From: Spirochaetaceae bacterium UBA1306
Lineage (GTDB): Bacteria > Spirochaetota > Spirochaetia > Treponematales > Rectinemataceae
Direction: 5' to 3'
NCBI GenBank assembly: GCA_002307245.1
Contig: DBTW01000164.1
Span: 1-12,882 of the forward strand
Length of the DNA: 12,882 nucleotides
Below, piece by piece: positions 1-7,021 of this stretch. How positions within the stretch are numbered: the first letter of the stretch is position 1; the number at the start of each line of letters is the position of its first letter. Position numbers and translations under genes: made by a program. Below the pieces are notes generated by a model, which was not told where the DNA came from, did not search any database, and worked only from the letters and a program-made list of their open reading frames with translations.

Positions 1-87
1 TGGGGTCTACCTCACTACGCGCACAACCGGCCTCGGCGATTCAAAAAGTATAAATCTTCGTAACACTATACAAGATTCGAGGAAGTT

Positions 88-954
88 TTATTCCTTAACT
101 GAACCCATGGTCACGCCTGCGATGAAGTAGCGCTGGGCGAAGGGGTAGATGAACAGGAAGGGCAGCATCGCGACCACGACCCCGGCGTTCTTGACCATGT
201 TGCCGAAGCCCATGATCGCCGGGTCGTTTATGTTCTGCTCCGAGAGGATGAGCTCGCGCAGCTTGATCTGAAAGTTGTAGAGCTTCGTGTCCGAGATGTA
301 GATGACGTACGAGAAGAACATGTTCCAGAACTCGACGGCGAAGAAAAGCCCTATCGAGGCGAGGGCGGCCCCGGACAGGGGGAGGACGATCCGCCAGAAG
401 ACCTGGGGAGGATTGGCGCCTTCCATCTCCGCGGACTCGAAGAGGCTCACGGGTATCTGCTCGAAGAAGTTGCGCATGAGGACTATGTTGAAGACGTTGA
501 CCGAGGCAGGCAGCAGGATCGCCCACAGGGTATTGGTCATGTGCAGGCCCTTGAGGACCAGGAAGGTCGGGACGAGTCCGCCGTTGAAGATCATCGTGAC
601 AAAGATGAACTTCGCGAAGAAGCCGCGCCCGATCAGGCTGCGCTGGCACAGCACATAAGCTCCGAGTGTCGTGATGGCGAGGCCGATGACGGTGCCCGAG
701 GCTGTCGTGATGATCGAGATGATGAGTGGCCTGAAGAGGTTGGGGTTGGTGAAGATGCTCTTGTAAGCCTCGATCGAGGGGTGCTTCGGCCAGAGCGACA
801 GGCCGTAGACGGTGCTCCGGTCGAAGGAATCGGATACTACCTTGAGCAGGGGCACCAGCATGAGGATCAGCACCAGGGCCATGAAGGCCGCGTTGAAGAT
901 GCGAAAGAGGGTCCGCGGCGCGCGGCCTTTCTTGAACGACAGCTTTTCCTTCAT
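88..954 (-). CDS. Carbohydrate ABC transporter permease, YtcP/LplC-like
   Basis: A 288-residue inner-membrane protein that would form one half of the channel of a CUT1-type sugar importer. About six hydrophobic segments are visible, the first at about residues 19-41. The cytoplasmic EAA loop that docks the ATPase starts at E173 (ESAEMEGANPP...), followed by the I-x-LP end typical of these permeases. The protein ends in SVKE and has the usual family length. The start ATG at 952-954 is preceded on the minus strand by AGGAGAGG (960-967) at 5 bases. It lies 30 bases after the LplB-like permease gene and is the last gene of the three-gene operon seen here. The exact sugar cannot be read from the sequence; relatives often import oligosaccharides from polysaccharide breakdown. 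The family call is secure, the substrate is not. Confidence 0.93.
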   Translation of the reverse strand: MKEKLSFKKGRAPRTLFRIFNAAFMALVLILMLVPLLKVVSDSFDRSTVYGLSLWPKHPSIEAYKSIFTNPNLFRPLIISIITTASGTVIGLAITTLGAYVLCQRSLIGRGFFAKFIFVTMIFNGGLVPTFLVLKGLHMTNTLWAILLPASVNVFNIVLMRNFFEQIPVSLFESAEMEGANPPQVFWRIVLPLSGAALASIGLFFAVEFWNMFFSYVIYISDTKLYNFQIKLRELILSEQNINDPAIMGFGNMVKNAGVVVAMLPFLFIYPFAQRYFIAGVTMGSVKE

Positions 955-984
955 TTCTGCCTCTCCTGGCCTATGCGCAGGGCG

Positions 985-1902
985 CTATAGGAAGCTGGAG
1001 CCGCGGATCTTCTTGTTCGCGGCGTCCGTGATGAGCACGAGGCCCAGCCCGATGAAGGACTTGAAGAGGTCTATCGCCGTGCCCATGCCGTAGTCGGCCT
1101 GCTGGATGCCGATGCGGTAGGCGAAGGTGGTCAGGACGTCCGAGACGTTGAGCACGTTCGGGTTCTGGAGGACGAAGACCGACTCGAAGATGTTCATGAC
1201 CTTGCCCAGCTGGAGGATAAATACCGTGATGATCGTCACCGACAGCGCGGGCAGGGTGATGCTGATCGCCTGCCTCCACTTGCCCGCGCCGTCAACCTCC
1301 GCCGCCTCGTAGAGCTCGGGGCTGATGCCCGAGAGGGCCGCCAGGTAGATGATCGTGCCCCAGCCCGTGTCCCGCCATCGGCAGATGAAGAGGTAGATCG
1401 GGGTCCACCATTTCTCCTCCGCGAGGAAATAGCTCGGCTGACCCCCGAAGAAGACGACGAGGTTGTTCACGAAGCCGTTCTGGGGCGAGAGGATGATCGT
1501 GAAGATCGAGGCCACGACCACCCAGGACATGAAGTGCGGCAGGTAGAGGATGGTCTGCACCCCGCCCTTCAGCCGGCGCGAAACGAGCTCGTTGAGGAGC
1601 AGGGCGAAGGCGACGGAGATGATCGTCGCGAGGATGAGGTTGGAGACGCTCAGGAACAAGGTGTTCCCGAAGGCGCGCCAGAAATTCGTGGACTTGATGC
1701 CCGAGAAAAGGTCGAGGAAGTTGTCGAGGCCGATGAATCTCCGCTTGAAGGGCGTGAACTTGAAGAACGCCAGCGATACGCCGACCATGGGGGCGTAGCA
1801 GAAAACAAGGGTGAAGGCGAGGACGGGCAGGAACATCAGGTAATACATCCTGTCGTTCCTCAGCTTCCGCCTCGTCATCGCGAAATCGCGCTTAGCGCCC
1901 AC
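985..1902 (-). CDS. Sugar ABC transporter permease, LplB-like
   Basis: A 305-residue inner-membrane protein, the second channel subunit of the CUT1-type importer. The N-terminus is short and basic (MGAKRDFAMTRRK), followed by a first membrane segment at about residues 22-44 (MFLPVLAFTLVFCYAP). The EAA loop is well conserved: E199-A200-A201, then VDGAGKWRQ and an ITLP ending. The start is GTG at 1900-1902, chosen because GAGGAG lies 6 bases upstream on the minus strand (1909-1914). The next in-frame ATG, eight codons later, lacks such a site. It sits between the binding-protein gene and the YtcP-like permease gene and is surely cotranscribed with both. A strong hairpin lies in the 84-base gap separating it from the binding-protein gene. 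No ATPase gene is in the window. Confidence 0.93.
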   Translation of the reverse strand: MGAKRDFAMTRRKLRNDRMYYLMFLPVLAFTLVFCYAPMVGVSLAFFKFTPFKRRFIGLDNFLDLFSGIKSTNFWRAFGNTLFLSVSNLILATIISVAFALLLNELVSRRLKGGVQTILYLPHFMSWVVVASIFTIILSPQNGFVNNLVVFFGGQPSYFLAEEKWWTPIYLFICRWRDTGWGTIIYLAALSGISPELYEAAEVDGAGKWRQAISITLPALSVTIITVFILQLGKVMNIFESVFVLQNPNVLNVSDVLTTFAYRIGIQQADYGMGTAIDLFKSFIGLGLVLITDAANKKIRGSSFL

Positions 1903-1933
1903 GGTCTTCTCCTCGAAAAATGGCAGGATCGTC

Positions 1934-1978
1934 GGCCCTCGCCGCCCGCCCTGAGAGAGGGGCGCGCGGGCGAGGGCC
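1934..1978 (-). terminator. Intercistronic GC-rich hairpin after the binding-protein gene
   Basis: The arms GGCCCTCGCC (1934-1943) and GGCGAGGGCC (1969-1978) are perfectly complementary over 10 bp. The pairing continues with a few interruptions through GCCCGCCC and GGGGCGCGC toward a small GAGAG loop. It begins about 9 bases after the stop codon of the solute-binding protein gene, reading on the minus strand. The nearest T-run (five T) is about 15 bases beyond the stem, so it is not a textbook intrinsic terminator. A partial terminator, or a 3' stabiliser for the binding-protein segment of the mRNA, is more likely. The hairpin is seen directly; the role is inferred. Confidence 0.6.
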
Positions 1979-1986
1979 CGGAAGAA

Positions 1987-3429
1987 TCACTTCTTCTTGT
2001 TGATGTCCTTGAGGATGGCGTCGACGTACTTGGTCGACTCCTTCTTGTAGGCGGCGATGCCCTCATCGAGGCCGATCGAGCCGTAGACGATCTTGGAGAC
2101 GTAGCTGATCCTCATCGCGTTGAGCTCCGGCATGAGCTCGTTGAGGACGTCGGAGGCGGGAAGGAGGCTATACGCGACCATGTTGTCCTGGAACATGTCG
2201 AGGGAGTTGGTAATCTCGGGGACGGGCTTCCAGTTGGGCTTCCAATTGGTCACGGGGATCTCGGGCGACCACATGGCCTTGGGGAAGGGCTTCTTGGGGT
2301 CCTGAATCGAGGGGAGGAACTGGATCAGTCCGTTCTTGACCTCGTAGGTCTTGCCCTCGACGCCGAAGGTGGCGTACATCTGCCCCTTGCCGCCGTCCCA
2401 GAGCCGCTCGAAGAAGTACTTGAACACGCCCTCGGGGTTCTTGCAGGCGGCTGTGATCGCGTAGCAGGTGGCCGGGCGCTCGATGTACTTGGTCTCCTTG
2501 ATCGCGGGGATGGGCGTGACCCTGGCCTGGGGCGCGTTCGACTTGATGTTCTTCTGGAGGGTGTCGTTCCAGGTGCCCGCCCAGTAGTTGAATACGCCGA
2601 CATTGCCGGAGTTGAACTTGTCCCGGCAGGTGGAGGTCTTGTTGGTGATGATCTCCTTGTCGATAAGGCCCTCGGCATAGGCCGACTTCATGCGCATGAG
2701 CGCCTTGACCATGGCGGGCTCGCTCATGCCGTCGACCCACTTGCCGCCCCGATTCACGAAGTCGGGTGTCGCGTCCTGGTAGAACTCGCGGAGGTAGATG
2801 TCGAGGGGGTACTCTCCGGTGCCGGAGCCCGCGTTGACGAGGCCGGGGCCGGTATAGGGGATGACCTTGTCGGGCGCGAGGCCGTCGGGGTTCTTGTTCT
2901 TGAAAAGGCGGAGCATGTTGATGAACTCGTCATAGGTGGTCGGGGCCTTGAGGCCGAGCTTGTCGAGCCAGTCGCCGCGGACGTAGGTGATGGTGCCGTT
3001 GCCGCGATCGCCGGGAAGGCCATAGAGGCGCCCGTCGATCTTGAGGGCGTCGACGACGGGAAGCTGCTTGATCCTCTTCTTGAGGTCGGACTTGTTGTAA
3101 AGGTCCGTCATGTCGTAGAGGGCCCCATTCTTGACGAACTCGAGGTAGTTGTTGTTGCTGAGAAGCACCACGTCGGGAATGTCCCCCGTGGTAAAGGCCA
3201 GATGGACCTTCTGGGAATACTCGTTGTGAATGGGGTGCATAAGGTCGAGCGCGACTCCGTCGAGTTCCTTGAAGCCGTCGATCAGGATCTGCTCGCCGTT
3301 TTCCTTAATAAGGAAGGTGCCGTCGACCATGAACTTGATGGAGGCTGGCTTGGCCTGTGCGAAGAGCGGCGCGCAGGCGATCAGGGCAGCGAGCCCGATC
3401 GCGATCGCCTTCTCCAATGTTCTCGTCAT
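1987..3429 (-). CDS. Extracellular sugar-binding protein of the ABC importer, LipO-like
   Basis: A 480-residue secreted solute-binding protein (family 1 type) that would capture the sugar and deliver it to the LplB/YtcP-like permease pair. The N-terminus is a signal peptide, MTRTLEKAIAIGLAALIAC followed by APLFAQA. It fits either a lipobox (L16-I17-A18-C19) or signal peptidase I cleavage after A24-Q25-A26; the hydrophobic stretch continuing past the Cys slightly favours the latter. The GDIPDVV segment near residue 80 and the stretch from DGRLYGLPGD to TYVRGDWLDKLG (about residues 130-160) are typical of LipO-type binding proteins. The C-terminus is KKK. The start at 3427-3429 has AGGAGGG (3434-3440) 4 bases upstream on the minus strand. 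It is the first gene of the operon. The ligand is unknown; a complex oligosaccharide is a guess from family habits. Confidence 0.92.
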   Translation of the reverse strand: MTRTLEKAIAIGLAALIACAPLFAQAKPASIKFMVDGTFLIKENGEQILIDGFKELDGVALDLMHPIHNEYSQKVHLAFTTGDIPDVVLLSNNNYLEFVKNGALYDMTDLYNKSDLKKRIKQLPVVDALKIDGRLYGLPGDRGNGTITYVRGDWLDKLGLKAPTTYDEFINMLRLFKNKNPDGLAPDKVIPYTGPGLVNAGSGTGEYPLDIYLREFYQDATPDFVNRGGKWVDGMSEPAMVKALMRMKSAYAEGLIDKEIITNKTSTCRDKFNSGNVGVFNYWAGTWNDTLQKNIKSNAPQARVTPIPAIKETKYIERPATCYAITAACKNPEGVFKYFFERLWDGGKGQMYATFGVEGKTYEVKNGLIQFLPSIQDPKKPFPKAMWSPEIPVTNWKPNWKPVPEITNSLDMFQDNMVAYSLLPASDVLNELMPELNAMRISYVSKIVYGSIGLDEGIAAYKKESTKYVDAILKDINKKK

Positions 3430-3542
3430 AAAACCCTCCTAATTAGCAGTCCGTATCCTTGGCCGAACACAGCGCGGCGTATGGAAAGACAAGATCGTAT
3501 ATCGCAATCATCCTATAGGCGAAATCAGGAAAATACCGACCT

Positions 3543-3572
3543 CTGATAGGACAATTCAGGCTTATTGCTCAA
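3543..3572 (-). promoter_or_regulatory. Possible promoter of the sugar ABC operon
   Basis: On the minus strand, TTGAGC (3567-3572) and TATCAG (3543-3548) are separated by 18 bp and each match the sigma-70 consensus at 4 of 6 positions. This would give a leader of roughly 105 bases before the binding-protein start. The 3430-3560 region holds no other clearly better pair. A weak call, listed because it is the best match in the gap. Confidence 0.22.
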
Positions 3573-3587
3573 GGAACCAATTTTAAT

Positions 3588-3617
3588 TTTACTTTTTATG
3601 ACCAATGGTAATAGTAT
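3588..3617 (+). promoter_or_regulatory. Possible tetR operon promoter overlapping the operator
   Basis: TTTACT (3588-3593, 4 of 6 against TTGACA) is followed after 18 bp by TAGTAT (3612-3617, 4 of 6 against TATAAT). The -10 and most of the spacer would lie inside the 33-bp palindrome, the usual geometry for repression by an autoregulating TetR protein. An alternative -10 is TTTAAT at 3582-3587, but it has no good -35 partner. Confidence 0.3.
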
Positions 3618-3630
3618 TACCGTTGGTCAT
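3598..3630 (+). promoter_or_regulatory. 33-bp near-perfect palindrome, probable TetR-family operator
   Basis: Left arm ATGACCAATGGTAATA (3598-3613), centre G3614, right arm TATTACCGTTGGTCAT (3615-3630). The arms are reverse complements at 15 of 16 positions. It ends 17 bases before the tetR start, directly ahead of the ribosome-binding site. Each arm also contains a shorter dyad of the form ACC-N3-GGT (3601-3609 and 3619-3627). This could allow two dimers to bind, as known for QacR-like members of the family. The palindrome is seen directly. Its use by the adjacent regulator is inferred from position and from how TetR repressors usually work. Confidence 0.75.
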
Positions 3631-3647
3631 TCATACGGGAGGAACCG

Positions 3648-4340
3648 ATGGGAATACCTGAACGGAGACTAAGGGAAAAGGAGGAGCGAAGAGAGTTTAT
3701 TTTATTAAAAGCAAAAGAATTAATATTAAACTACGGCGTAAATAGTTTGAATATGCAGCAAATAGCCGATGGAGTCGAGCTTAGCAAAGCGACGCTCTAT
3801 CTCTATTTTCAGAATAAAGAAGCTCTCCTCACCGCCATCCTGAACGAATCCGCCACGACCTTCATCGATTACGTGCATGCTCGCATCCTCCCCAGTTCCA
3901 CGGGGCTCGAAGCTATCCATGCCCTCTGGGCCAGCTACTTGGCCTTTTTCGGCGAATCGGAGGACCTGTTCCTGCTAACGGGAATCAACAGCTATGTCGA
4001 CTCGGGCCTCCCCATGAAGCTCGGAGAGGGGGGAGCGGCTAGGGACGAGCCCCTGCAGACGATAGTCGACCTCATCGCCGAGCTCCTGACGCGAGGAGTA
4101 TCCGATGGGAGCCTGGATCCCTCAATCGATCCCCAGCGCGCCGCGGGTATAGTCATCATGGCAGCGACCTCGATCATAGACAGAATCGGACGCCTCCCAC
4201 GCGCGGACAGGAACAGCCTGGGCACCCAAGTCCTCCTGCGGAACACCTTCGAGATCCTTCTGCGCGGCCTGGCCTCCCGCGATGCCGATCCAGCCCTCCT
4301 ATCCCTCCCCGATGCTGAAAAGCGAAAGGAAAAACCATGA
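3648..4340 (+). CDS. TetR/AcrR-family transcriptional regulator
   Basis: A 230-residue regulator with the TetR N-terminal DNA-binding domain. Residues about 16-64 contain the helix pattern, with the helix-turn-helix around residues 35-56 (MQQIADGVELSKATLYLYF) and the conserved NKEALL after it. The C-terminal ligand-binding part, about 65-215, is alpha-helical and family-specific, with no recognisable ligand clue. The start ATG 3648 has GGGAGG (3637-3642) 5 bases upstream. The 3' end overlaps the MMPL transporter start by 4 bases (ATGA), so regulator and pump are translationally coupled. It probably represses this operon through the palindrome at 3598-3630 and releases on binding a transported or lipid-like molecule (inference). 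The first 50-odd codons are AT-rich (TTA, ATA, AAA); the rest matches the GC-rich neighbours. Confidence 0.93.
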   Translation: MGIPERRLREKEERREFILLKAKELILNYGVNSLNMQQIADGVELSKATLYLYFQNKEALLTAILNESATTFIDYVHARILPSSTGLEAIHALWASYLAFFGESEDLFLLTGINSYVDSGLPMKLGEGGAARDEPLQTIVDLIAELLTRGVSDGSLDPSIDPQRAAGIVIMAATSIIDRIGRLPRADRNSLGTQVLLRNTFEILLRGLASRDADPALLSLPDAEKRKEKP

Positions 4341-7021
4341 GACGCTTCTTAAAACGGCCCTGGATCATCATCGCCGTGATCGGCGCCCTTACCGTCTTCT
4401 TCGCCCTCCAGCTGCCCAAGGCTCAGCTCGACAACAACAACTTCAAGTTCGTCCCCGCCAAGGATCCCGCCCGCGTCGCCTCGCACGCGATCGACGAGAC
4501 CTTCGGCAGCCAAGTCGTCATCCTCGTCGGCCTCGAGCGCCTCCACGAGACGATCCTCGACGCCAACTTCATCGAGAAGATCCGGGACTTCGGCAAGAAG
4601 GTCGAGGCTCTCGATGTCATAGACTCGGTGACCTCCATCGCCAACGTCGATTACATCGGCGGCTCCTCCGACTCCGTCGACGTGGTGAGCCTCGTGCCCG
4701 AGGACTTCACGGGCAGCGCCGCGGAGCTAGCCCAGGTCAAGGACCGCCTACTCGAATGGGACATGTACAGGCGGGCCCTCGTGTCCGACGACTTCACGGC
4801 CACACAGGTCCTCGTGACGATGAGCGTGAGCTCGGACGACGCGGGCGCGCCGCAGTCCGTCCTGGCCTATCAGCGAGTGAAGAGCCTGGCCGAGGCCGAG
4901 GGCTTCGCGGACACGAGGATCCACGTCGCGGGCCTGCCGGTCTTCAGCGCGGAGGTGAACACGGCCATGAACGCCGACCTGCGCTTCCTCATCCCCCTCG
5001 TCGTGCTGGCCGTCATCCTCGTCCTGTTCCTATCCTTCCGCAAGGCGGGCGGCATCGTCCTGCCCCTCCTCACCGTCGCCGTTTCCGCGACCTGGGCGAT
5101 CGGCGCGATGACCCTCTTCGGCTTCAAGCTGTCCATCATCACCACGGTGCTGCCGGTGATACTCGTGGCGGTGGGCAGCGCCTACTGCATCCACGTGATC
5201 AGCCACTATTATGACGAGGTCGCGGGCAAACGCGGGCTCTCCCGCGAGGAGCACGCGGAGGTGATCTTCACGGTAATCCGCAAATACGGCAAGCCGGTCT
5301 TCCTCGCGGCGCTCACGGACGCAATGGGCTTCGCCGCCCTCTGCTTCACGCCCGTCGTCCCCATTTCGGAATTCGGCATCTTCTCCACCTTCGGGATCCT
5401 CGTGGCCTTCGCCGTGGCGATCACGCTGATACCCTCGCTCCTCCTCGTCCGCGGGCCCTCAAAAGCGGCCGGGGCGAAGGCTGCCTCGACGGCCGGGACG
5501 GCCGCGCCCCGCAAGGAGGGCGTCGACGACCCCTTGAGCGTCGCGATAGCCGACGCCTTGGGCTCGGTCGTGAACAAGCGCCGCTCGATGCTCGCGATCA
5601 GCCTGGCGATCGTGGCGCTCTCGATAGTCGGCGTGTCCCGGCTCGTGATAGACAACGTCCTGGTGGAGTACTTCAGGAGCGACAATCCCATCGTCAAGGC
5701 CGACGAGTACATACGCCAGTACTTCGGCGGGTCCAAGTCGGTTAGCGTCGTCGTGAGGGGCGAGAAGCCCGGCGACGTGCTCATGCCCGACTCCCTCGCC
5801 GCCATGGACGGGCTCTCGGCCTATCTCAGCGAGAAGGTCCCCGAGGTAGGGAAGACGATCGGCTTCACCGATTTCGTGAAGCGCATCAACCAGGTCTTCA
5901 ACGCCGACGAGGGGCCCGACGGCCTCGCCGCCGCCGCCGAAGGGCTCGCCCCGGCCCAAGCCACGTCGGACGCCGGATTCGGATTCGGCGCGGCGCAAGT
6001 CGCCCCCGCGGCGCCCAAGTCCAAGGCAGGCAAGCCGAAGTCCGGCGCGACGGCGGCCAAGGAAGCGGTGGACCGGCTCACCGTCGTCAAGATGCTCTCC
6101 GAGGCCCTGGCCGCGGGCGGCCGCCGGGACATGAGCTCAGGCGAGCTCGTGGGCGCCCTCGCCCGATCCGTCAATTACCGCGGGGCCTCGTACTACGAGA
6201 TCCCCGTCGACCCGGCGCGCTACGGCAAGAAGGACGCCGAAGGGCTCCGCGCCCTCGTGTCCAACTACCTGGCCCTCCTGTCGAGCGACATCAGCGCCTA
6301 CGCCGACGACGGCCTCGAGCCTACGGCGATCCGCCTCAGCGTCCAGCTCCGGACGGTGGGCCAGGTGGACACCAACCGGGCGATAGACGCGATCCATGAG
6401 TACGTCGACGCCCGCTTCCCCAAGAGCCTCCGCGTCGAGATCGGCGGGACCGCCCTCGTGGAGGAATCGCTCAACAAGCTCGTCGTGAAGTCGCAGCTGA
6501 GCTCCCTGCCCCTCTCGCTCCTCATGGTCTTCCTCACCCTCGCCCTCTTCTACCGATCGGGGATCGCGGGGCTCATCGGCATCGCGCCCCTGGCCGTCTC
6601 GATCCTCATCAACTTCGGCGTGATGGGCGCCTTCGGCATCAAGCTAAACATCGGGACGGCCATGGTCGCCAGCATCGCCGTGGGCATCGGCATCGACTAC
6701 ACCATCCACTACATGGCCGCCTACCATCGCGAGTACATGGCGACCGGGGGAAAGGGCGACTTCATCAGGAGGACCTTCCTGACCTCTGGGAAGGCCATCA
6801 TCTTCAACGCCGCCTCGGTGGGCCTCGGCTTCGCCGTGCTCGCCCTATCGCAGTTCACGATACTGGCCGCCCTCGGCCTGCTCATGGCCCTCACCATGAT
6901 CACGAGCGCCCTCGTCAGCCTCACGATACTCCCGGTGCTCCTCGAGACCTTCAAGCCGGCCTTCATCCGCAGGCCCCTGCGCGGAGAGAAAGCCATATCC
7001 CAGACGGAGGTGCAGCAATGA
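4337..7021 (+). CDS. MMPL/RND-family inner-membrane transporter
   Basis: An 894-residue transporter with the duplicated RND plan: a membrane helix near residues 9-26, a large periplasmic loop to about 215, a five-helix bundle to about 375, then the same plan repeated (helix near 418-436, periplasmic loop to about 715, final bundle to about 875). MMPL proteins move lipids and other hydrophobic molecules out of the inner membrane using the proton gradient. The second bundle has the family's G-x-G-x-D-Y motif (G783-I-G-I-D787-Y788). The matching place in the first bundle reads V-G-S-A-Y-C-I-H, with Ala282 where the Asp would be. The second periplasmic loop carries an Ala/Pro/Lys-rich low-complexity stretch at about 529-578, including GFGFGA (547-552). 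SD AAAGGA (4325-4330) lies 6 bases before the ATG. It overlaps tetR upstream and the LolA-like gene downstream by 4 bases each. The cargo is unknown. Confidence 0.93.
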   Translation: MRRFLKRPWIIIAVIGALTVFFALQLPKAQLDNNNFKFVPAKDPARVASHAIDETFGSQVVILVGLERLHETILDANFIEKIRDFGKKVEALDVIDSVTSIANVDYIGGSSDSVDVVSLVPEDFTGSAAELAQVKDRLLEWDMYRRALVSDDFTATQVLVTMSVSSDDAGAPQSVLAYQRVKSLAEAEGFADTRIHVAGLPVFSAEVNTAMNADLRFLIPLVVLAVILVLFLSFRKAGGIVLPLLTVAVSATWAIGAMTLFGFKLSIITTVLPVILVAVGSAYCIHVISHYYDEVAGKRGLSREEHAEVIFTVIRKYGKPVFLAALTDAMGFAALCFTPVVPISEFGIFSTFGILVAFAVAITLIPSLLLVRGPSKAAGAKAASTAGTAAPRKEGVDDPLSVAIADALGSVVNKRRSMLAISLAIVALSIVGVSRLVIDNVLVEYFRSDNPIVKADEYIRQYFGGSKSVSVVVRGEKPGDVLMPDSLAAMDGLSAYLSEKVPEVGKTIGFTDFVKRINQVFNADEGPDGLAAAAEGLAPAQATSDAGFGFGAAQVAPAAPKSKAGKPKSGATAAKEAVDRLTVVKMLSEALAAGGRRDMSSGELVGALARSVNYRGASYYEIPVDPARYGKKDAEGLRALVSNYLALLSSDISAYADDGLEPTAIRLSVQLRTVGQVDTNRAIDAIHEYVDARFPKSLRVEIGGTALVEESLNKLVVKSQLSSLPLSLLMVFLTLALFYRSGIAGLIGIAPLAVSILINFGVMGAFGIKLNIGTAMVASIAVGIGIDYTIHYMAAYHREYMATGGKGDFIRRTFLTSGKAIIFNAASVGLGFAVLALSQFTILAALGLLMALTMITSALVSLTILPVLLETFKPAFIRRPLRGEKAISQTEVQQ

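Noticed and set aside
1534..3546. A 670-codon open frame on the plus strand, antisense to the binding-protein and permease genes
   Set aside because: Its translation is a monotone of E, V, L, G, D and A without domains, a product of GC-rich codon bias in the real genes opposite. The minus-strand genes have ribosome-binding sites, signal peptide and EAA motifs.
4282..5214. A 310-codon plus-strand frame overlapping tetR and the pump gene
   Set aside because: It is Arg/Pro-rich out-of-frame sequence inside the MMPL gene, with no recognisable domain.
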